A stretch of 64,000 bases of DNA, taken from contig CM041298.1 in NCBI GenBank assembly GCA_023052935.1, positions 54,195,813 through 54,259,812 on the forward strand. Reading direction: 5' to 3'. The position numbers were made by a program, and so were the translations under genes. How positions within the stretch are numbered: position 1 is the first letter of the stretch; the number at the start of each line of letters is the position of its first letter. Positions 53,620-63,582 of the stretch are shown here, in pieces. The notes under the pieces are model-generated. The model searched no databases. It was not told the origin of the DNA and saw only the letters and a program-made list of their open reading frames with translations. The stretch comes from Piezodorus guildinii (taxonomy: Eukaryota > Arthropoda > Insecta > Hemiptera > Pentatomidae).

Positions 53620-53900
53620 GTTGGCCGTTGAGAAATTAGATGAGGAAGATGTTTGGGGGTGCGGTCATTAAAGTGAAACACATTAAAACATTTCGACGAC
53701 GTTTCGGCCTACTTGTGGGGCTTCATCAGGGTGACTCTGAGACTGTGTCTAAAGAAGTCGTCGTCGGCACACAAGCCAGACAGTCTTTTTATGTTAGTGG
53801 ATTAAAACATTTATTTTTTAGTGGGCAGCCATTTTGAAACTAATTGGCTGATATCAGCGTCGAGATGATAAGATAATCGCCAGACGCCCTGTTATTCTCA
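53620..53900 (-). mobile_element. Penelope-type terminus with hammerhead-like motif
   Basis: Minus strand at 53690-53731: ACCCTGATGAAGCC, loop, GGCCGAAACGTCGTCGAAAT. The border sequence GGTGCGGTCATTAAAGTGAA (plus strand, 53659) is shared with 63214 (GTTGCGGTCATTAAATGAAA), so two copies of the same terminus exist. No reverse transcriptase attached. Confidence 0.6.
53690..53731 (-). ncRNA. Hammerhead-like ribozyme motif
   Basis: Perfect CTGATGA and GAAAC boxes, stem II of three to four pairs (GCC/GGC), and a minimal stem III AC-GTC-GT followed by C, the expected cleavage position. Stem I pairing is not evident from the immediate flanks. Confidence 0.5.
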
Positions 53901-54009
53901 TGACAAATATCGAGAAAAAAACCAGAGGTTTCCACGGGAATTAAACAGAAGTTTTAGAATTATAGAAAATTTCCTGTAAGTTTTACTATTGCATAAAAAA
54001 AACAAAAAC

Positions 54010-54145
54010 ACCTGTACCGTTACTACGCTTGAAGGGTCTGTAGGTACATATAGAGATTCGTACTGTTTCAAGGCCTACGACCGTGCGATGATGTGATTAG
54101 ACCTAGATCACACTCAGCCGTCAGTTTTTTTCCCCATTTTTTAAA
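54010..54145 (-). mobile_element. SINE-E 3' part, second copy
   Basis: TACGCTTGAAGGGTCTGTAG, TTCGTACTGTTTCAAGGCCT and GATCACACTCAGCCGTCAG correspond to the same section as 52035-52160. Confidence 0.6.
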
Positions 54146-54261
54146 ATTTTTTATGTCAATTTAAGAACTTTTAAATATAGCTCAAAGAAGTTTTTAAGAA
54201 GTACGTTAATTTTCGTTAAAAGCATTTTTTTATTATTAAATAATATTAAAAAAAACTTTTT

Positions 54262-54600
54262 TTAAAATCTTGCACGACTCCAACCTATGAAAGGTCTTGG
54301 GCTCAGTGGATATAGAAATTCGTTTCTGTTTCTATACCAATGGCAGTACAATGGGGTGATTAGGCCTTGATCACACTCAGCAACTTCCGCAATTTTTTGG
54401 GCACCCACTTTATAGGGGCTGGGTCTGCCTCAGGTGGGTTTCCATACCCTAGGGTCACCCCCCTCTCTCTCCCCTCCCCCCGCCAATTAAAGTAACAGAA
54501 TAAATAATATTCTACCACGCTGGGATTCAAACCCAGGACCCGGAGAACACTACTGTGAGTCTAGTGTTCTATCCACTAGACCACGCCACTCCCCTTTACT
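54262..54600 (-). mobile_element. SINE-E, best full copy (~335 bp)
   Basis: Minus strand: GAGTGGCGTGGTCTAGTGGA with box A TGGTCTAGTGG; GAACACTAGACTCACAGTAG; box B GGTTTGAATCC within GTCCTGGGTTTGAATCCCAG; then AGAATATTATTTATTCTGTT, a GC-rich GGTGACCCTAGGGTATGGAA block and the end AGGTTGGAGTCGTGCAAGAT with A/T-rich tail. A classic tRNA-derived head with both Pol III promoter boxes. Other copies: 25345, 36825, 52035, 54010. Confidence 0.9.
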
Positions 54601-54894
54601 ATTGCATGTAAACCTGAAATTTATTTCCATTAGAGAAATAATTAAAAGTGTGTGATGCGACACCCATATTTTTACTTATATTTCTCCTAATAAAAGCTAA
54701 CTTTTAAAATTTATTTCAAATAGGAAAAGTAAGTGGAGGTTGTGTGAAGGGAACAATAGATTTTTTATTTTCAATTTACGGTCTCTGGATACAACCTATT
54801 AATAGTAGCATAAAAACTCCAAGCTTCTTTATATTTATTTATCTTTTTAATAGAAAAAGCTAAACAGGTTTCTAAATAAACCAATGGCAATAAA

Positions 54895-55260
54895 AGGCTA
54901 GCTTTCAAAAGTCCATCTATTGGAGCTATGAAAGGGCCCACTCAGCCATTGAGGATCGTCATTTGAGGGGCCGTGTTGTCTTTGACCTTTGCCTCTCGAA
55001 AGCGAGCTACAAATATGAAAGAGGAGCAGATAGAAAAAAAAAAAAGGAAAAAGAAAAAAAAAACCTGTAGCGAAAACTTTCACGACAAATTAGCCATATT
55101 GAGATGGGTTGGGGCTTTGAAGAGCGTAGCAAAGGCCTCTCTCCCTTATTGGCTATTCAGACGGCATCGGCGCAGGCCATTGGCTAAAAAGCTAAAAAGG
55201 ATCTATCGGACCACTGTTTGATCCTGGAATTCCTTTACTCGCTCCTCCCTCTCTTATACC
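54895..55260. promoter_or_regulatory. GC-richer patch with two CCAAT-type motifs (tentative)
   Basis: ATTGGCTATTCAGACGGCAT (about 55158) and GGCCATTGGCTAAAAAGC (about 55183) are two inverted CCAAT boxes 25 bp apart in a unique, less AT-rich patch. No transcript start or adjoining gene can be shown. It may be a host promoter or chance. Confidence 0.25.
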
Positions 55261-55487
55261 CTTCCATTTAGTCTAATGAAAATTCTAAATCATTACACTC
55301 CTTCTCTTACGTATTGTGAAATAACTAAGGAACAGAGTAAGGGCAGACTGGACTGACATATAAACTCTATTAACTCCATGTTATTTTTAATTGACACCTA
55401 CCACACGAGTCGTTCCCAGCAAAACGTAAATCTTTTGCGCTTTTGAAAATATTTCTATAATAATTTTTTGGCACATTTTTATGTAGT

Positions 55488-55534
55488 ACATTTTTCCATG
55501 GACACTCAATGAAACAAAGTTACCAGCAACACCC
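55488..55534 (+). repeat. 47-bp direct repeat, left copy
   Basis: GTACATTTTTCCATGGACAC then TNAATGAAACAAAGT, repeated at 56652-56698 with a few differences. The LINE pieces at 55.5-56.64 kb lie between them. Confidence 0.85.
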
Positions 55535-56035
55535 CTTGTTTAATCAGCACCGTATAAAGCAGTTAAACATTCTTTTCGTTTTGCCTCGACACCCAAATTC
55601 AACAGTAGTCGAAGTAAATAAGGATATTTATTAAAAATCATCAGAACCAGAACTGAGATTCTACGGCCATATAGTCAGAACGGACAATACGAGGCTGACA
55701 TGTTTTGTTTTTTTTCTCTACAAAGTCTTCAGTTATAAGAGTATAGGTGGATACGTAAAAGAGGAGCCAGAAAGCCTAAAAAGAATAGACTCCTTGTAGA
55801 AAGAGCTATTAGGAAAAAAAATTAAAAGACGTTGGGGGTTCTTACGGGAAGGAAGGAGAGGCGAGGGAGAAAATGGACTGAGGAAGAGCCAAAGGAACAG
55901 TCCAGGAGGGTGAGAGAGTATTGGAGGAGGTGGAAGACAGAGAGTGTGGAGATGTTTAAATGATATTCTCGTGGTCCTTGCTGGCCGATTAGGCCGATAC
56001 ATATTCTAGAACGTTTTGAAATTATTATGTACTCA
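55535..56035 (+). mobile_element. Composite LINE segment (partial copy of the 58.4-kb unit)
   Basis: Starts with a reversed CR1/L2-like bit (GTATAAAGCAGTTAAACATT), then GTAAATAAGGATATTTATTA and a forward RTE-like C-terminus: LRFYGHIVRTDNTRL, YKSIGGYVKEE. It continues through a longer basic region to CGTGGTCCTTGCTGGCCGAT and CTAGAACGTTTTGAAATTAT. The same two-part structure is repeated at 58430-59720. Confidence 0.75.
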
Positions 56036-56049
56036 AATAAGTGCTATTT

Positions 56050-56640
56050 CAATACTTTTTTTAAAAAATATTTATTTATTGGAATTTACAACTGTATAAC
56101 AAGTAATACAACAAGTAAATTTGAATGAAACATAAAAAGGTATGAAACACATGTAGAGAAGCTTCCCAATGAAAGCACTCTAAAAATATTCTAAACTAGA
56201 AGGTCCCGGGACCATCTCCTTTTCAGACGCCTCGGAGGATTGTCAGGAATTTAATAGGAAGAAAGGATTGAAACGAAAGGATTAGGGTGGGAATGGAGTT
56301 TGTTATGGAAGGATTGATACCTCGTACGGGCCAAATCAGCAACATATGAGACATTAAGGTCTTTATGGATGAGTTTGTTGGTGACAAAGTAAGGAGCATT
56401 GAGGATTTCACGAAGGATTTTGGACTGAAGGGATTGGATACGAGAAGAATTTATGAGTCTTTTGTAGTTAAGTGGAAGATTAGAACGTTTGTCTAGTAAG
56501 TGTTGAAGTAGTCGAAAACGTCGTGCAGCTTCTTGTCGTTTCAGTCTTGTATGAGGAGTCCAAGTGAGGCGTTTGTCAAGGTGCAGTCCTAGATATCGGA
56601 TCTGTTCAACCGGGACAAGAGGAGTATTATTGAAGGACAA
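56050..56640 (-). mobile_element. J2 LINE 3' end with small in-frame deletion
   Basis: Minus strand: VEQIRYLGLHLDKRLTWTPH, RLLQHLLDKRSNLPLNYKRL directly followed by INSSRIQSLQSKILREILNA. About 22 residues present at 57.5 kb ('YMTIIRPIWTYGVEFWGSTK' and neighbours) are missing without breaking the frame. Then FVTNKLIHKDLNVSYVADLA, a 3' UTR and a T-rich border near 56057. Confidence 0.85.
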
Positions 56641-56651
56641 TACATTTTAGT

Positions 56652-56698
56652 GTTGTACATTTTTCCATGGACACTGAATGAAACAAAGTCACCAGCAA
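56652..56698 (+). repeat. 47-bp direct repeat, right copy
   Basis: Partner of 55488-55534. Confidence 0.85.
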
Positions 56699-56844
56699 TA
56701 CACCTTCTTTAGTCTATTATCTTTTTATTTAACCTAAAGTTGAAGAATGACAGGTTGTCGAGTTACTTCTGTATTCTCAGAGGGGAATAAGAAGGAGAAG
56801 AATGTGGTAACTTTTAACTAAATTGAAACTGAAATATAATAATT

Positions 56845-57110
56845 ATAATTATTTATTTACTCTGAGAAGAGTCTCTTCAGAATACTACAGCAGGAAATAA
56901 AAAGTGGACTTAAGACTGGAGTCCTAGAGTAAAATAATTGAAAACAATAAAATTAAACTAATAACATGAACAAACAAGATCACTCAAAAGATAAATAAAT
57001 CCTGATAAAAATGTACATAAAAGAAAAGTAAATGTATGTTAACATGAGAACAAAAAAAGATATAACAAGATTTAAAAAGAAAAAGATAATTATATACATT
57101 TGTTATTTTT
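56845..57110 (-). mobile_element. CR1/L2-like LINE 3' UTR fragment
   Basis: The minus-strand end GTATTCTGAAGAGACTCTTC then TCAGAGTAAATAAATAATTA keeps the shape of the family's terminal hairpin with changed bases, followed by a (TAAA)n-like tail. A-rich UTR upstream. Confidence 0.5.
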
Positions 57111-57111
57111 T

Positions 57112-57546
57112 TAAACATATTTATTGATATTTACAGCTGTATTAAATAAAAGTACATCTAGTAAATGAGATGGTAATATACAAAAACTGTCATGAAATAC
57201 ATGTAGAGACACTACCCAGTGGCAGCACTCTAAACATATTCTAAACTAGAAGGTCCCGGGACCATTTCCTTTTCAGGCGCCTCGGAGGATTATCCGAATG
57301 AAGTTCGTCATGAATGGATTGGTACCTGGTCGTGGCCAAATCAGTAACATAGGGAACATTAAGGTCTTTATGGATAAGTTTATTCGTGACAAAGTATGGA
57401 GCGTTGAGGATTATGGATTGTAAGGATTGGATGCGGGAAGAATTTGATGGTTTAGTAGAGCCCCAAAACTCTACTCCGTAAGTCCAGATTGGTCTTATAA
57501 TAGTCATGTAGATGAGCCTTTTGTAGTTCAGAGGGAGGTTTGACAT
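57112..57546 (-). mobile_element. J2 LINE 3' end, 5'-truncated
   Basis: Codons from the truncation point: SNLPLNYKRLIYMTIIRPIW, TYGVEFWGSTKPSNSSRIQS, NAPYFVTNKLIHKDLNVPYV, ending PPRRLKRKWSRDLLV. A 16-residue stretch is shortened at LQSIILNAP and another at ELHSDNPPR. The 3' UTR runs to the T-rich border near 57115. Confidence 0.85.
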
Positions 57547-57559
57547 ATACAGTTTTAAA

Positions 57560-58145
57560 ATTAAAAAAAATAAAATTATTTTTTATTTATTTTTTCCTCT
57601 TTATATCTATATTCACGCCATTCAGAATGTATCTGACAATCAGCAAATGTGCTGTACAAATTGAGATCAGGCATGGTAGGCATGAAGAAGGAAAATGCCC
57701 AGCAGCACCCCTTCCATGGCTTTATTTTATCCGAGGAGGTCCCTCATCCAGCTTCTCTTTAGCCTGCTTCTGACTGGCATTTCAACTATTGACATGTCGT
57801 TAATCAGTCTATTGTCGTGTCCGTTAAGTTTACTGTGAAAACGAGTATAGAGTGTTCGTATATATTGGTCAACTGTTGGTTGTTGTAAGTCCGTATGTAG
57901 GGTTCTGTTGTTTACGTACCAAGGAGCTGTCGTTATCAGTCTTAAAATTTTGGATTGAAATGATTGCAGTTTTTGTATGTGAGTCTTTTTTGCTGAACCA
58001 AAAATATGTGAAGCGTAAGTCCATATTGGCTTAAGAAAGTATGTGTATGTATTCAGTTTCTGTCTAATTTTTAATTTTGAAGATTTAGATAAAAGTGAGT
58101 AAAGTACTTTCAGTCGGTGGTTAAGAGTAAAAAAAAAAAAAATCA
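57560..58145 (-). mobile_element. J3 LINE 3' end
   Basis: Minus strand: TLNHRLKVLYSLLSKSSKLK, YFLKPIWTYASHIFGSAKKT, IQKLQSFQSKILRLITTAPW, YVNNRTLHTDLQQPTVDQYI, ending SRLKRSWMRDLLG. This is the C-terminal RT segment of a third Jockey-type family (also 40030-40410). The apparent start of the 144-codon frame lies in an A/T-run outside the LINE. 3' UTR 57570-57730. Confidence 0.85.
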
Positions 58146-58429
58146 AAAAAAAAAAAATCAAATAAATAAATAAATAAATTATAATGCTTCTGAGTGTTTG
58201 AAAAATAATAAATAATTTAATGTTACATCTTTGAAAAGATTAAAAGAAAATTTTTTAATTAATAGTTGCTGTTAATGTACCCGAGAAAATTAAAATTGAA
58301 TAAATAAATTAACGTATCAGTCTGCTTTATCCTTTGATATTCCCTAAATTTACATCTACTTGGGATTATTTGGGAATGATAATAATATTATAATGTCAAT
58401 AATATTGACAGGAAATGGCTGGATAGACG

Positions 58430-59720
58430 GGATTTAAATGTTGAGAGAGTTTGGGAGTCCCGAATATTAGAAGGAATGGAGTTCCAAAAGGATGCGGTTC
58501 GGATTAAGAATAATCTATCGAAAGCTGTTGATCGATGAGACGTTATATACAGATATACCTTTAAAACTTTTACGGAAACTAACGGAGGGTTTGAATTTAA
58601 GGAGATTCGAGATGTAAAACGGACACCGGGATTGGATAACTTGGTCGAAGAAGGATGCCAGGAAGTACTTACGTTGGAGGGAAGGGTAAAGCCTCTTTAG
58701 CTCTTTGTAGAATCGGGTGATAGAGGTGTCTACATATCCCAAAGATGGAGCTTATAAAGCAGTTTAACATTCGTTTTAGTTATTCTTCGAGATCCCCAGA
58801 GACACCCCCATACACCGTACAGCAGTAGTCAAAGTAAATAAGGATATTTATTGAAAATCATTAGAACCAGGACTGAGGTTCTACGGGCACATAGTCAGAA
58901 TGGACAATAAGAGGCTGAAAAAAAATTTTCTCGACAAAGTCTTTAGTTATAAGATTGTAGGTGGATACGTAAAAGAGGAGCTAGAAAGCCTAAAAACAAT
59001 AGACTGTTTATGGAAAGAGCTATGTTGAGACAGTTTAGGAGTCCCGGATATTAGAAGGTATGGAGTTCCATAAGGATGCGGATCGGATTAAAAATGATCT
59101 ATCGAAAACTGTGGATCGATGGGACGTCAGGGGAGATCAGAAAACCGCGAGGGGTTGTTACTGGAACGAACGGAGGATTTGAATTTAAGGAGATCCGATA
59201 TGTAAAACGAACACCGGGATTGGATATTTTGGTAGATGAAGGCTGCCAGGAAGTACTTACGGAGGAAAGAGAGGGTAAAACCACTTAAACTCTTCGTAAA
59301 ATCGTAAGGTAGAGGTGTCTCTAGATATCACTAAGATCAAACGTATAAAGCAGTCAAACATTAGTTTTAGTTTCACCTCCAGATCCCCAGAGGCACTCCC
59401 ATACACCGTACAGCAGTAGTCAAAGTAAATAGGGATATTTATTGAAAATCATCAAAACCAGGAGACTGAGGTTCTATGGCCAGAATGGACAATAAGAGGC
59501 TGAACAACAATTTTCGAGTCTTCAGTTGTAAGAATATAGGTGGATACGTAAAAGAGGAGCTAGGTAGCGTAAAAAAAAATGGACAAAATAAAGAGTGAAA
59601 GGAACAGATTTCGATGATGATAGAGTATTGGAGTAGAAGAAAGGCAGAGAGTGTTAAGATGTTTAAATGATATTCGTGTGGTCCCTGCGGCCTCTTTGGC
59701 CGATAAAAATTCTAGAACAT
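58430..59720. repeat. Tandem composite of two opposed LINE fragments (~585-bp period)
   Basis: Unit 1 starts near 58440 (GTTGAGAGAGTTTGGGAGTC) and unit 2 near 59023 (GTTGAGACAGTTTAGGAGTC). Each holds a minus-strand CR1/L2-like piece (FYKELKRLYPSLQRKYFLAS in unit 1) that joins, at CAGTAGTCAAAGTAAATA(A/G)GG, to a plus-strand RTE-like C-terminus (LRFYGHIVRMDNKRL, SYKIVGGYVKEELESL). The same junction occurs at 55.6 kb. Thus the fusion formed once and was then copied, twice here in tandem and once elsewhere. No intact frame remains. Confidence 0.8.
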
Positions 59721-59759
59721 TATGAAATTATTATGTGCAAAATAATTGATATTTCAAAA

Positions 59760-60015
59760 CTTTAACCTTATTTTGGGTTTAAATCTCCACTTTCTATTGA
59801 AAACAAAGTGATAATTTACCAGACAGTAATAAAACCTATGTGGAACTATGGACTTGAACTTTGGGGAACAGCCAAATTTTTTAATATCCAATGCATTCAA
59901 CCAAACATACCTTACACCCCGACCTTAATATTACATTTATTCAAGATTTTATATTATCAAACTTCTCTAGATTCCATCAGAACCTTATTTATCACCCCGA
60001 TCTTCTAGCTTATAT
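59760..60015 (+). pseudogene. J1 LINE RT fragment
   Basis: SIENKVIIYQTVIKPMWNYG, LELWGTAKFFNIQCIQ correspond to DNKLLIYKTVLKPIWTYGLE / LWGTAKHSNIKRIQ of J1. A gap follows (the SFQSKVLRTIVNAPYYV part is reduced), then NIPYTPTLILHLFKIL. Broken at both ends. Confidence 0.8.
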
Positions 60016-60027
60016 TATATATAGCTT

Positions 60028-60125
60028 ATAGATAGATAGATAGATAGAAAATAATTTTTATTCTGGGGCTGGGTCCCTTTAGAATAACAGCTTTGTACAG
60101 TTTAAATGTACAATATGTCTGGCCA
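60028..60125 (-). mobile_element. CR1/L2-like LINE 3' end with (TATC)n tail
   Basis: Minus strand: GGCCAGACATATTGTACATT, TTATTCTAAAGGGACCCAGC then CCCAGAATAAAAATTATTTT and (CTAT)n. Same terminal hairpin position as the LINE at 62.2-63.2 kb but a different microsatellite tail. Confidence 0.75.
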
Positions 60126-60149
60126 ACACATTAATAATAGTGATATATA

Positions 60150-60213
60150 TGTTATATTTTATCACTATTATTAATGTCCAAATTAGGAAAGATTGTAATA
60201 TTACTCAATAAAA
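60150..60213 (+). mobile_element. J1 LINE extreme 3' end
   Basis: TATCACTATTATTAATGTCC and GATTGTAATATTACTCAATA then AAAA: the last 55-60 bp of J1. It abuts the family A copy. Confidence 0.7.
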
Positions 60214-60216
60214 ATC

Positions 60217-61105
60217 TCGCGCCCGCAACACACGACTTTCACTTACCTCCATTATTTATATCAATTCAAGAATTTTTAAACAAATTTATAAACGAAAATA
60301 AATTTTTAAAGAATTATTTAAATTGGAATTTAATCGAAACATGTGTTTTATTAAATAATCTATTATAATTATTATCTACGACAATCAGTTTGCTTTATCG
60401 GCTTTACATCACTCTCCGTTAACTTTTACAATATTATGTATAAGATAATATTTTTTCTTAAATCTTTAGCTTTCAAACGGTATATCATACATGTATATTA
60501 CTGTTCTTAAGTTCAAAAACGAAAAATTGCATTAAAAACATATGTTTTCAGTTTTCTCCTTTAGTTGTATTTTAAATTCGCACAACTTACATATTTAGCT
60601 GTTATTTATCAATGATAAAAAGATAATATGGTTATTTTTATAGAATCTACAAAATTAAAGGTACTTTAGAGGAAGAAAATTTAAAATATCGGCATTTAAG
60701 CCCTGTCAGAGTATTTTAATCAGAATGAAACCTACATAATGTTAAAGCCTATTAAATTTTAATCGATATAGCCAGTTTAATCAAAATCGTCGGAACCGTT
60801 TTTGAGAAAATCGAAAAAAGGTGCAAAATGCATGGTATTAAGTGGCTCTTCTGATAAGCTCATTTTGATGAAAACAGTTTTGTAACGTCTCGGGCATATA
60901 TTTGTCTTAAATATGAAATTTCAGTTTCATAGAACATATCGTTTCCGCCCGGGAGTTACCACACACACGCACACATAGACCTTTTTGCGGGACTTTGTTA
61001 TTTGGACTCAGGGGACCCTAAAACGTGTATTTCCGTTGAAAACTGGAATTCGAAAATTTTCACGATCACAATACTTTCCCTTACTATATATAGTAAGTGA
61101 AAATA
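60217..61105 (-). mobile_element. Family A element, full-length reverse copy
   Basis: From CTCGCGCCCGCAACACACGA then CTTTCACTTACCTC to the palindromic end TTCCCTTACTATATATAGTA then AGTGAAAAT. Internal order matches the copy at 5.1-6.0 kb throughout, including GCCCTGTCAGAGTATTTTAA, CGGAACCGTTTTTGAGAAAA, TGCATGGTATTAAGTGGCTC and ACCTTTTTGCGGGACTTTGT. The two copies define the family at about 0.9 kb. Confidence 0.9.
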
Positions 61106-61596
61106 AAAATTGTTATTGTTTAAATTTTGGTTTAACAAATTTGATTGATGTAAAACGCTAATTTTGGTTTTGTTAAAAATTTACGAAATTAAGGGTGCAA
61201 GTCGGCGAGCACGGCGGATAAGTATCAGTCTGCTGTTCTATATGTACCTTGTGAGTCGAGTTTACTCGATCAACCATGTTGAACAGTGTTGTATTACAAA
61301 TTGAAATATCTAAATAAGCCCTAATACGGATAATAAGGGATAACATTGTACCTAGCAGATTACTCCATTCTCCACACTAACCACATTTCCTCGGTAAGAT
61401 AAGGACCGATGTTCCAACATATCCTTGTCAAGTGGCTTTCAGAGAGCATTATCTTATCATAACAATATAGCAGATGATTAGCCTGCTCTTCATATTATCA
61501 ATTTAAACAATTTGTTAGTCGCTAATTTACTTTAATATCTTATTCGGTTTCATTGACAGCTTAATATTAATTAACAACTGATACTCAATCATAATT
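61106..61596. other. Unique-looking DNA
   Basis: A moderately GC-rich stretch at 61190-61290 (CGAGCACGGCGGATAAGTAT) and otherwise AT-rich DNA. No gene or repeat recognised. Confidence 0.4.
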
Positions 61597-62125
61597 GTTT
61601 TTTATTTTTAAATATTCATTGAGATATATTTCAATGTATTTCAAAATGAAGAACAGTAATAGTGATATGAGACCACATTCATAGAATATATGCAGAAAAT
61701 AATGATCATAGAGTCAAATTACATAAAATAGAAATAAAAAAAATCATATATATACTAAAAAAACAAAACAACTACCTATAATTGAGATAAATAGAAAGTT
61801 GACAAATAGATAAATATCATACACACAATCATAACTATATACAATATTTACAATATGCGAAGTAACCCCAGACTGGGCTACACTTGGAGAGGGAAAAGCG
61901 GAATTCAAGAGACCAAACGCCTCTCTCTTAGCCGCGTCACTGGTGTGAGCCATTGGAGGTTAAGTTAGGGCGCAATAGCCACAGACATACAGTACATGAG
62001 GGGAGGATGTGACCAGTGTCAGAACTCCAGTATAAATGTTCATAAAACGTGTTGGGGCCACTGCCGTTTCAATCTTCGTGGAGGAGTGTAGGCTTGGATG
62101 GAGCTGGATAGGGATTGGGCTTTTT
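61597..62125 (-). mobile_element. J1 LINE 3' end, 5'-truncated
   Basis: Reverse copy of the J1 3' UTR: GCCGCGTCACTGGTGTGAGC, CTTGGAGAGGGAAAAGCGGA, TGTGACCAGTGTCAGAACTC, then the last codons of ORF2 in reverse (CCACTGCCGTTTCAATCTTC, GATGGAGCTGGATAGGGATT). It begins next to a T/A-rich tract at about 61597 and ends in a T-run near 62130. Confidence 0.85.
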
Positions 62126-62211
62126 TTGGCTTTTTTTTTTTTATTGGGATTTTTTTTTTTTCAATCATAAACACTTTTTCATAAAATAATTTGTCATTGT
62201 GGATGTAACTA

Positions 62212-62862
62212 AATGATCACCCAATTACCTTCACTTCCTCTGTCAAAAACCTAGGTATTACCATCGACCAAACCCTTTCCTGGAAACCCCATATTGCCCA
62301 AATCTCCCGAAAAACAATAAGTACCCTCAAATATTTCCATCGCTCCCGTCATCTTCTTGCACTGTCTACCCGTAAGCTCCTTGTATCCTCATTTATTTCC
62401 CCCCACTTTGACTATTGCTGTATGGTATATGGTGGCCTCTCGGCTGTGCTCGAGGACAGGCTAAAGCGAATTATGAACATATTTTTAAGATTTGTCCTTG
62501 GTACACCGAAGATGTCTCATGTGACCCATTTATACAATGAGTTAAAGTGGCTCCTTCCGAAGATCCGAAGACAATATTTCCTAGGATCATATCTTTACCA
62601 AACAATCAACTCCCAGCTACCTCCATATATCTACAGACTTCTGTAATTTAAATCGTCAGTCCACTCCCTCCAAACAAGATCGCTTCATTCCGACCTTTAT
62701 ATTCCTACCCATAGAACAACAACTTTTGATCATTTCTTTATTGTCCGCTCCACTACTCTCTGGAATTCCTTACCTACTCATATCCGCCATGCTTCTTCCC
62801 TCCCATCATTCAAGTCCCAGCTATTCCAGTACCTACTGTCATCCCAAACAGACGCTCAATAA
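62212..62862 (+). pseudogene. LINE reverse transcriptase C-terminal region, one stop
   Basis: One reading frame throughout, interrupted only by TAA at 62644-62646. Blocks: SSVKNLGITIDQTLSWKPHI (motif E and thumb), FHRSRHLLALSTRKLLVSSF, PHFDYCCMVYGGLSAVLEDR, MNIFLRFVLGTPKMSHVTHL, LKWLLPKIRRQYFLGSYLYQ, INSQLPPYIYRLL; after the stop TRSLHSDLYIPTHRTTTFDH, FFIVRSTTLWNSLPTHIRH, LPSFKSQLFQYLLSSQTD. Placement in CR1/L2 versus the wider Jockey group is by general resemblance only. The catalytic RT motifs A-C lie upstream and are absent. Confidence 0.8.
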
Positions 62863-63168
62863 GATATTTCAAATCAAAAAGAAAATTTGTTATTTATTAT
62901 TCATATTTTTATAAGGATCAATAATGAATTAAGTTCAATGTTTAGTTTTGTTTAATGCACCAGAAGTTATTATTTATTTATTTTACTCTTTTGTTTTATT
63001 ATATCCTTTATTTTCTTTATTTATCATTGCGAATAGGAAATAATTATATTCCTTTGGTCTTGTAGCCAGACACATTATATATATATCTTAATTGTACATA
63101 TAATTGTTCTTAAGGGACTTTGTCCCAGAAGAAATATATTTTTTTATTCTATTCTATTCTATTCTAAT
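62212..63168 (+). mobile_element. CR1/L2-like LINE 3' end with (ATTCT)n tail
   Basis: C-terminal RT segment (62212-62862), about 270 bp of 3' UTR, the hairpin TTCTTAAGGGACTTTGTCCC then AGAA (about 63109-63132) and a tail TTTTATTCTATTCTATTCTA. The 5' side ends at a T-run near 62140. Confidence 0.8.
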
Positions 63169-63172
63169 TAGT

Positions 63173-63260
63173 TGACCGTTGAGAATTACTGGAATGAATT
63201 AGTCCGGGTTGCGGTCATTAAATGAAACAACTAAATAGTTTCAGCTATTAATTGTTTGAA
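63173..63260. mobile_element. Penelope-type border sequence (shared with 53.6 kb)
   Basis: TTGACCGTTGAGAATTACTG and GTTGCGGTCATTAAATGAAA align with TTGGCCGTTGAGAAATTAGA and GGTGCGGTCATTAAAGTGAA at 53622-53680. The hammerhead-like part that follows at 53.7 kb is not recognisable here. Confidence 0.45.
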
Positions 63261-63524
63261 AATAATTTGTCCAGCTCAACTTTTATCTGGATAAAAATAA
63301 TTTTATTATTCATCGGAAATTTATAAGAACCGTTACATTAAATTAACAATTAACGTTATCATTCGTGAGAAAACTTTATCCAGTACTTTGCAAGGCAATG
63401 TCAACTTTTATATCCTGTGTCAAAACGCTTTTCGTTGCTCATTCTCTAACAGCCTGCTGAGCGCCACTTGATCTATTCATTGCATCACAAACGCTGTTCG
63501 AATTAAATTCGGATATCAAATTAT

Positions 63525-63582
63525 CAAGTTTGTTTGTTTATTCGTTTACCGTAACTTTTATGTTACCGTGGCTAATCGGACG
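63525..63582 (-). mobile_element. SINE-D 3' fragment
   Basis: TTTGTTTGTTTATTCGTTTA, then TACCGTGGCTAATCGGACGA: the reverse of the SINE-D tail and adjoining CGTCCGATTAGCC motif. It is cut off at 63582. Confidence 0.6.

Noticed and set aside
54973..55221. Lys/Arg-rich 82-codon frame
   Set aside because: Driven by an A-rich tract; overlaps a frame on the other strand and shows no domain.
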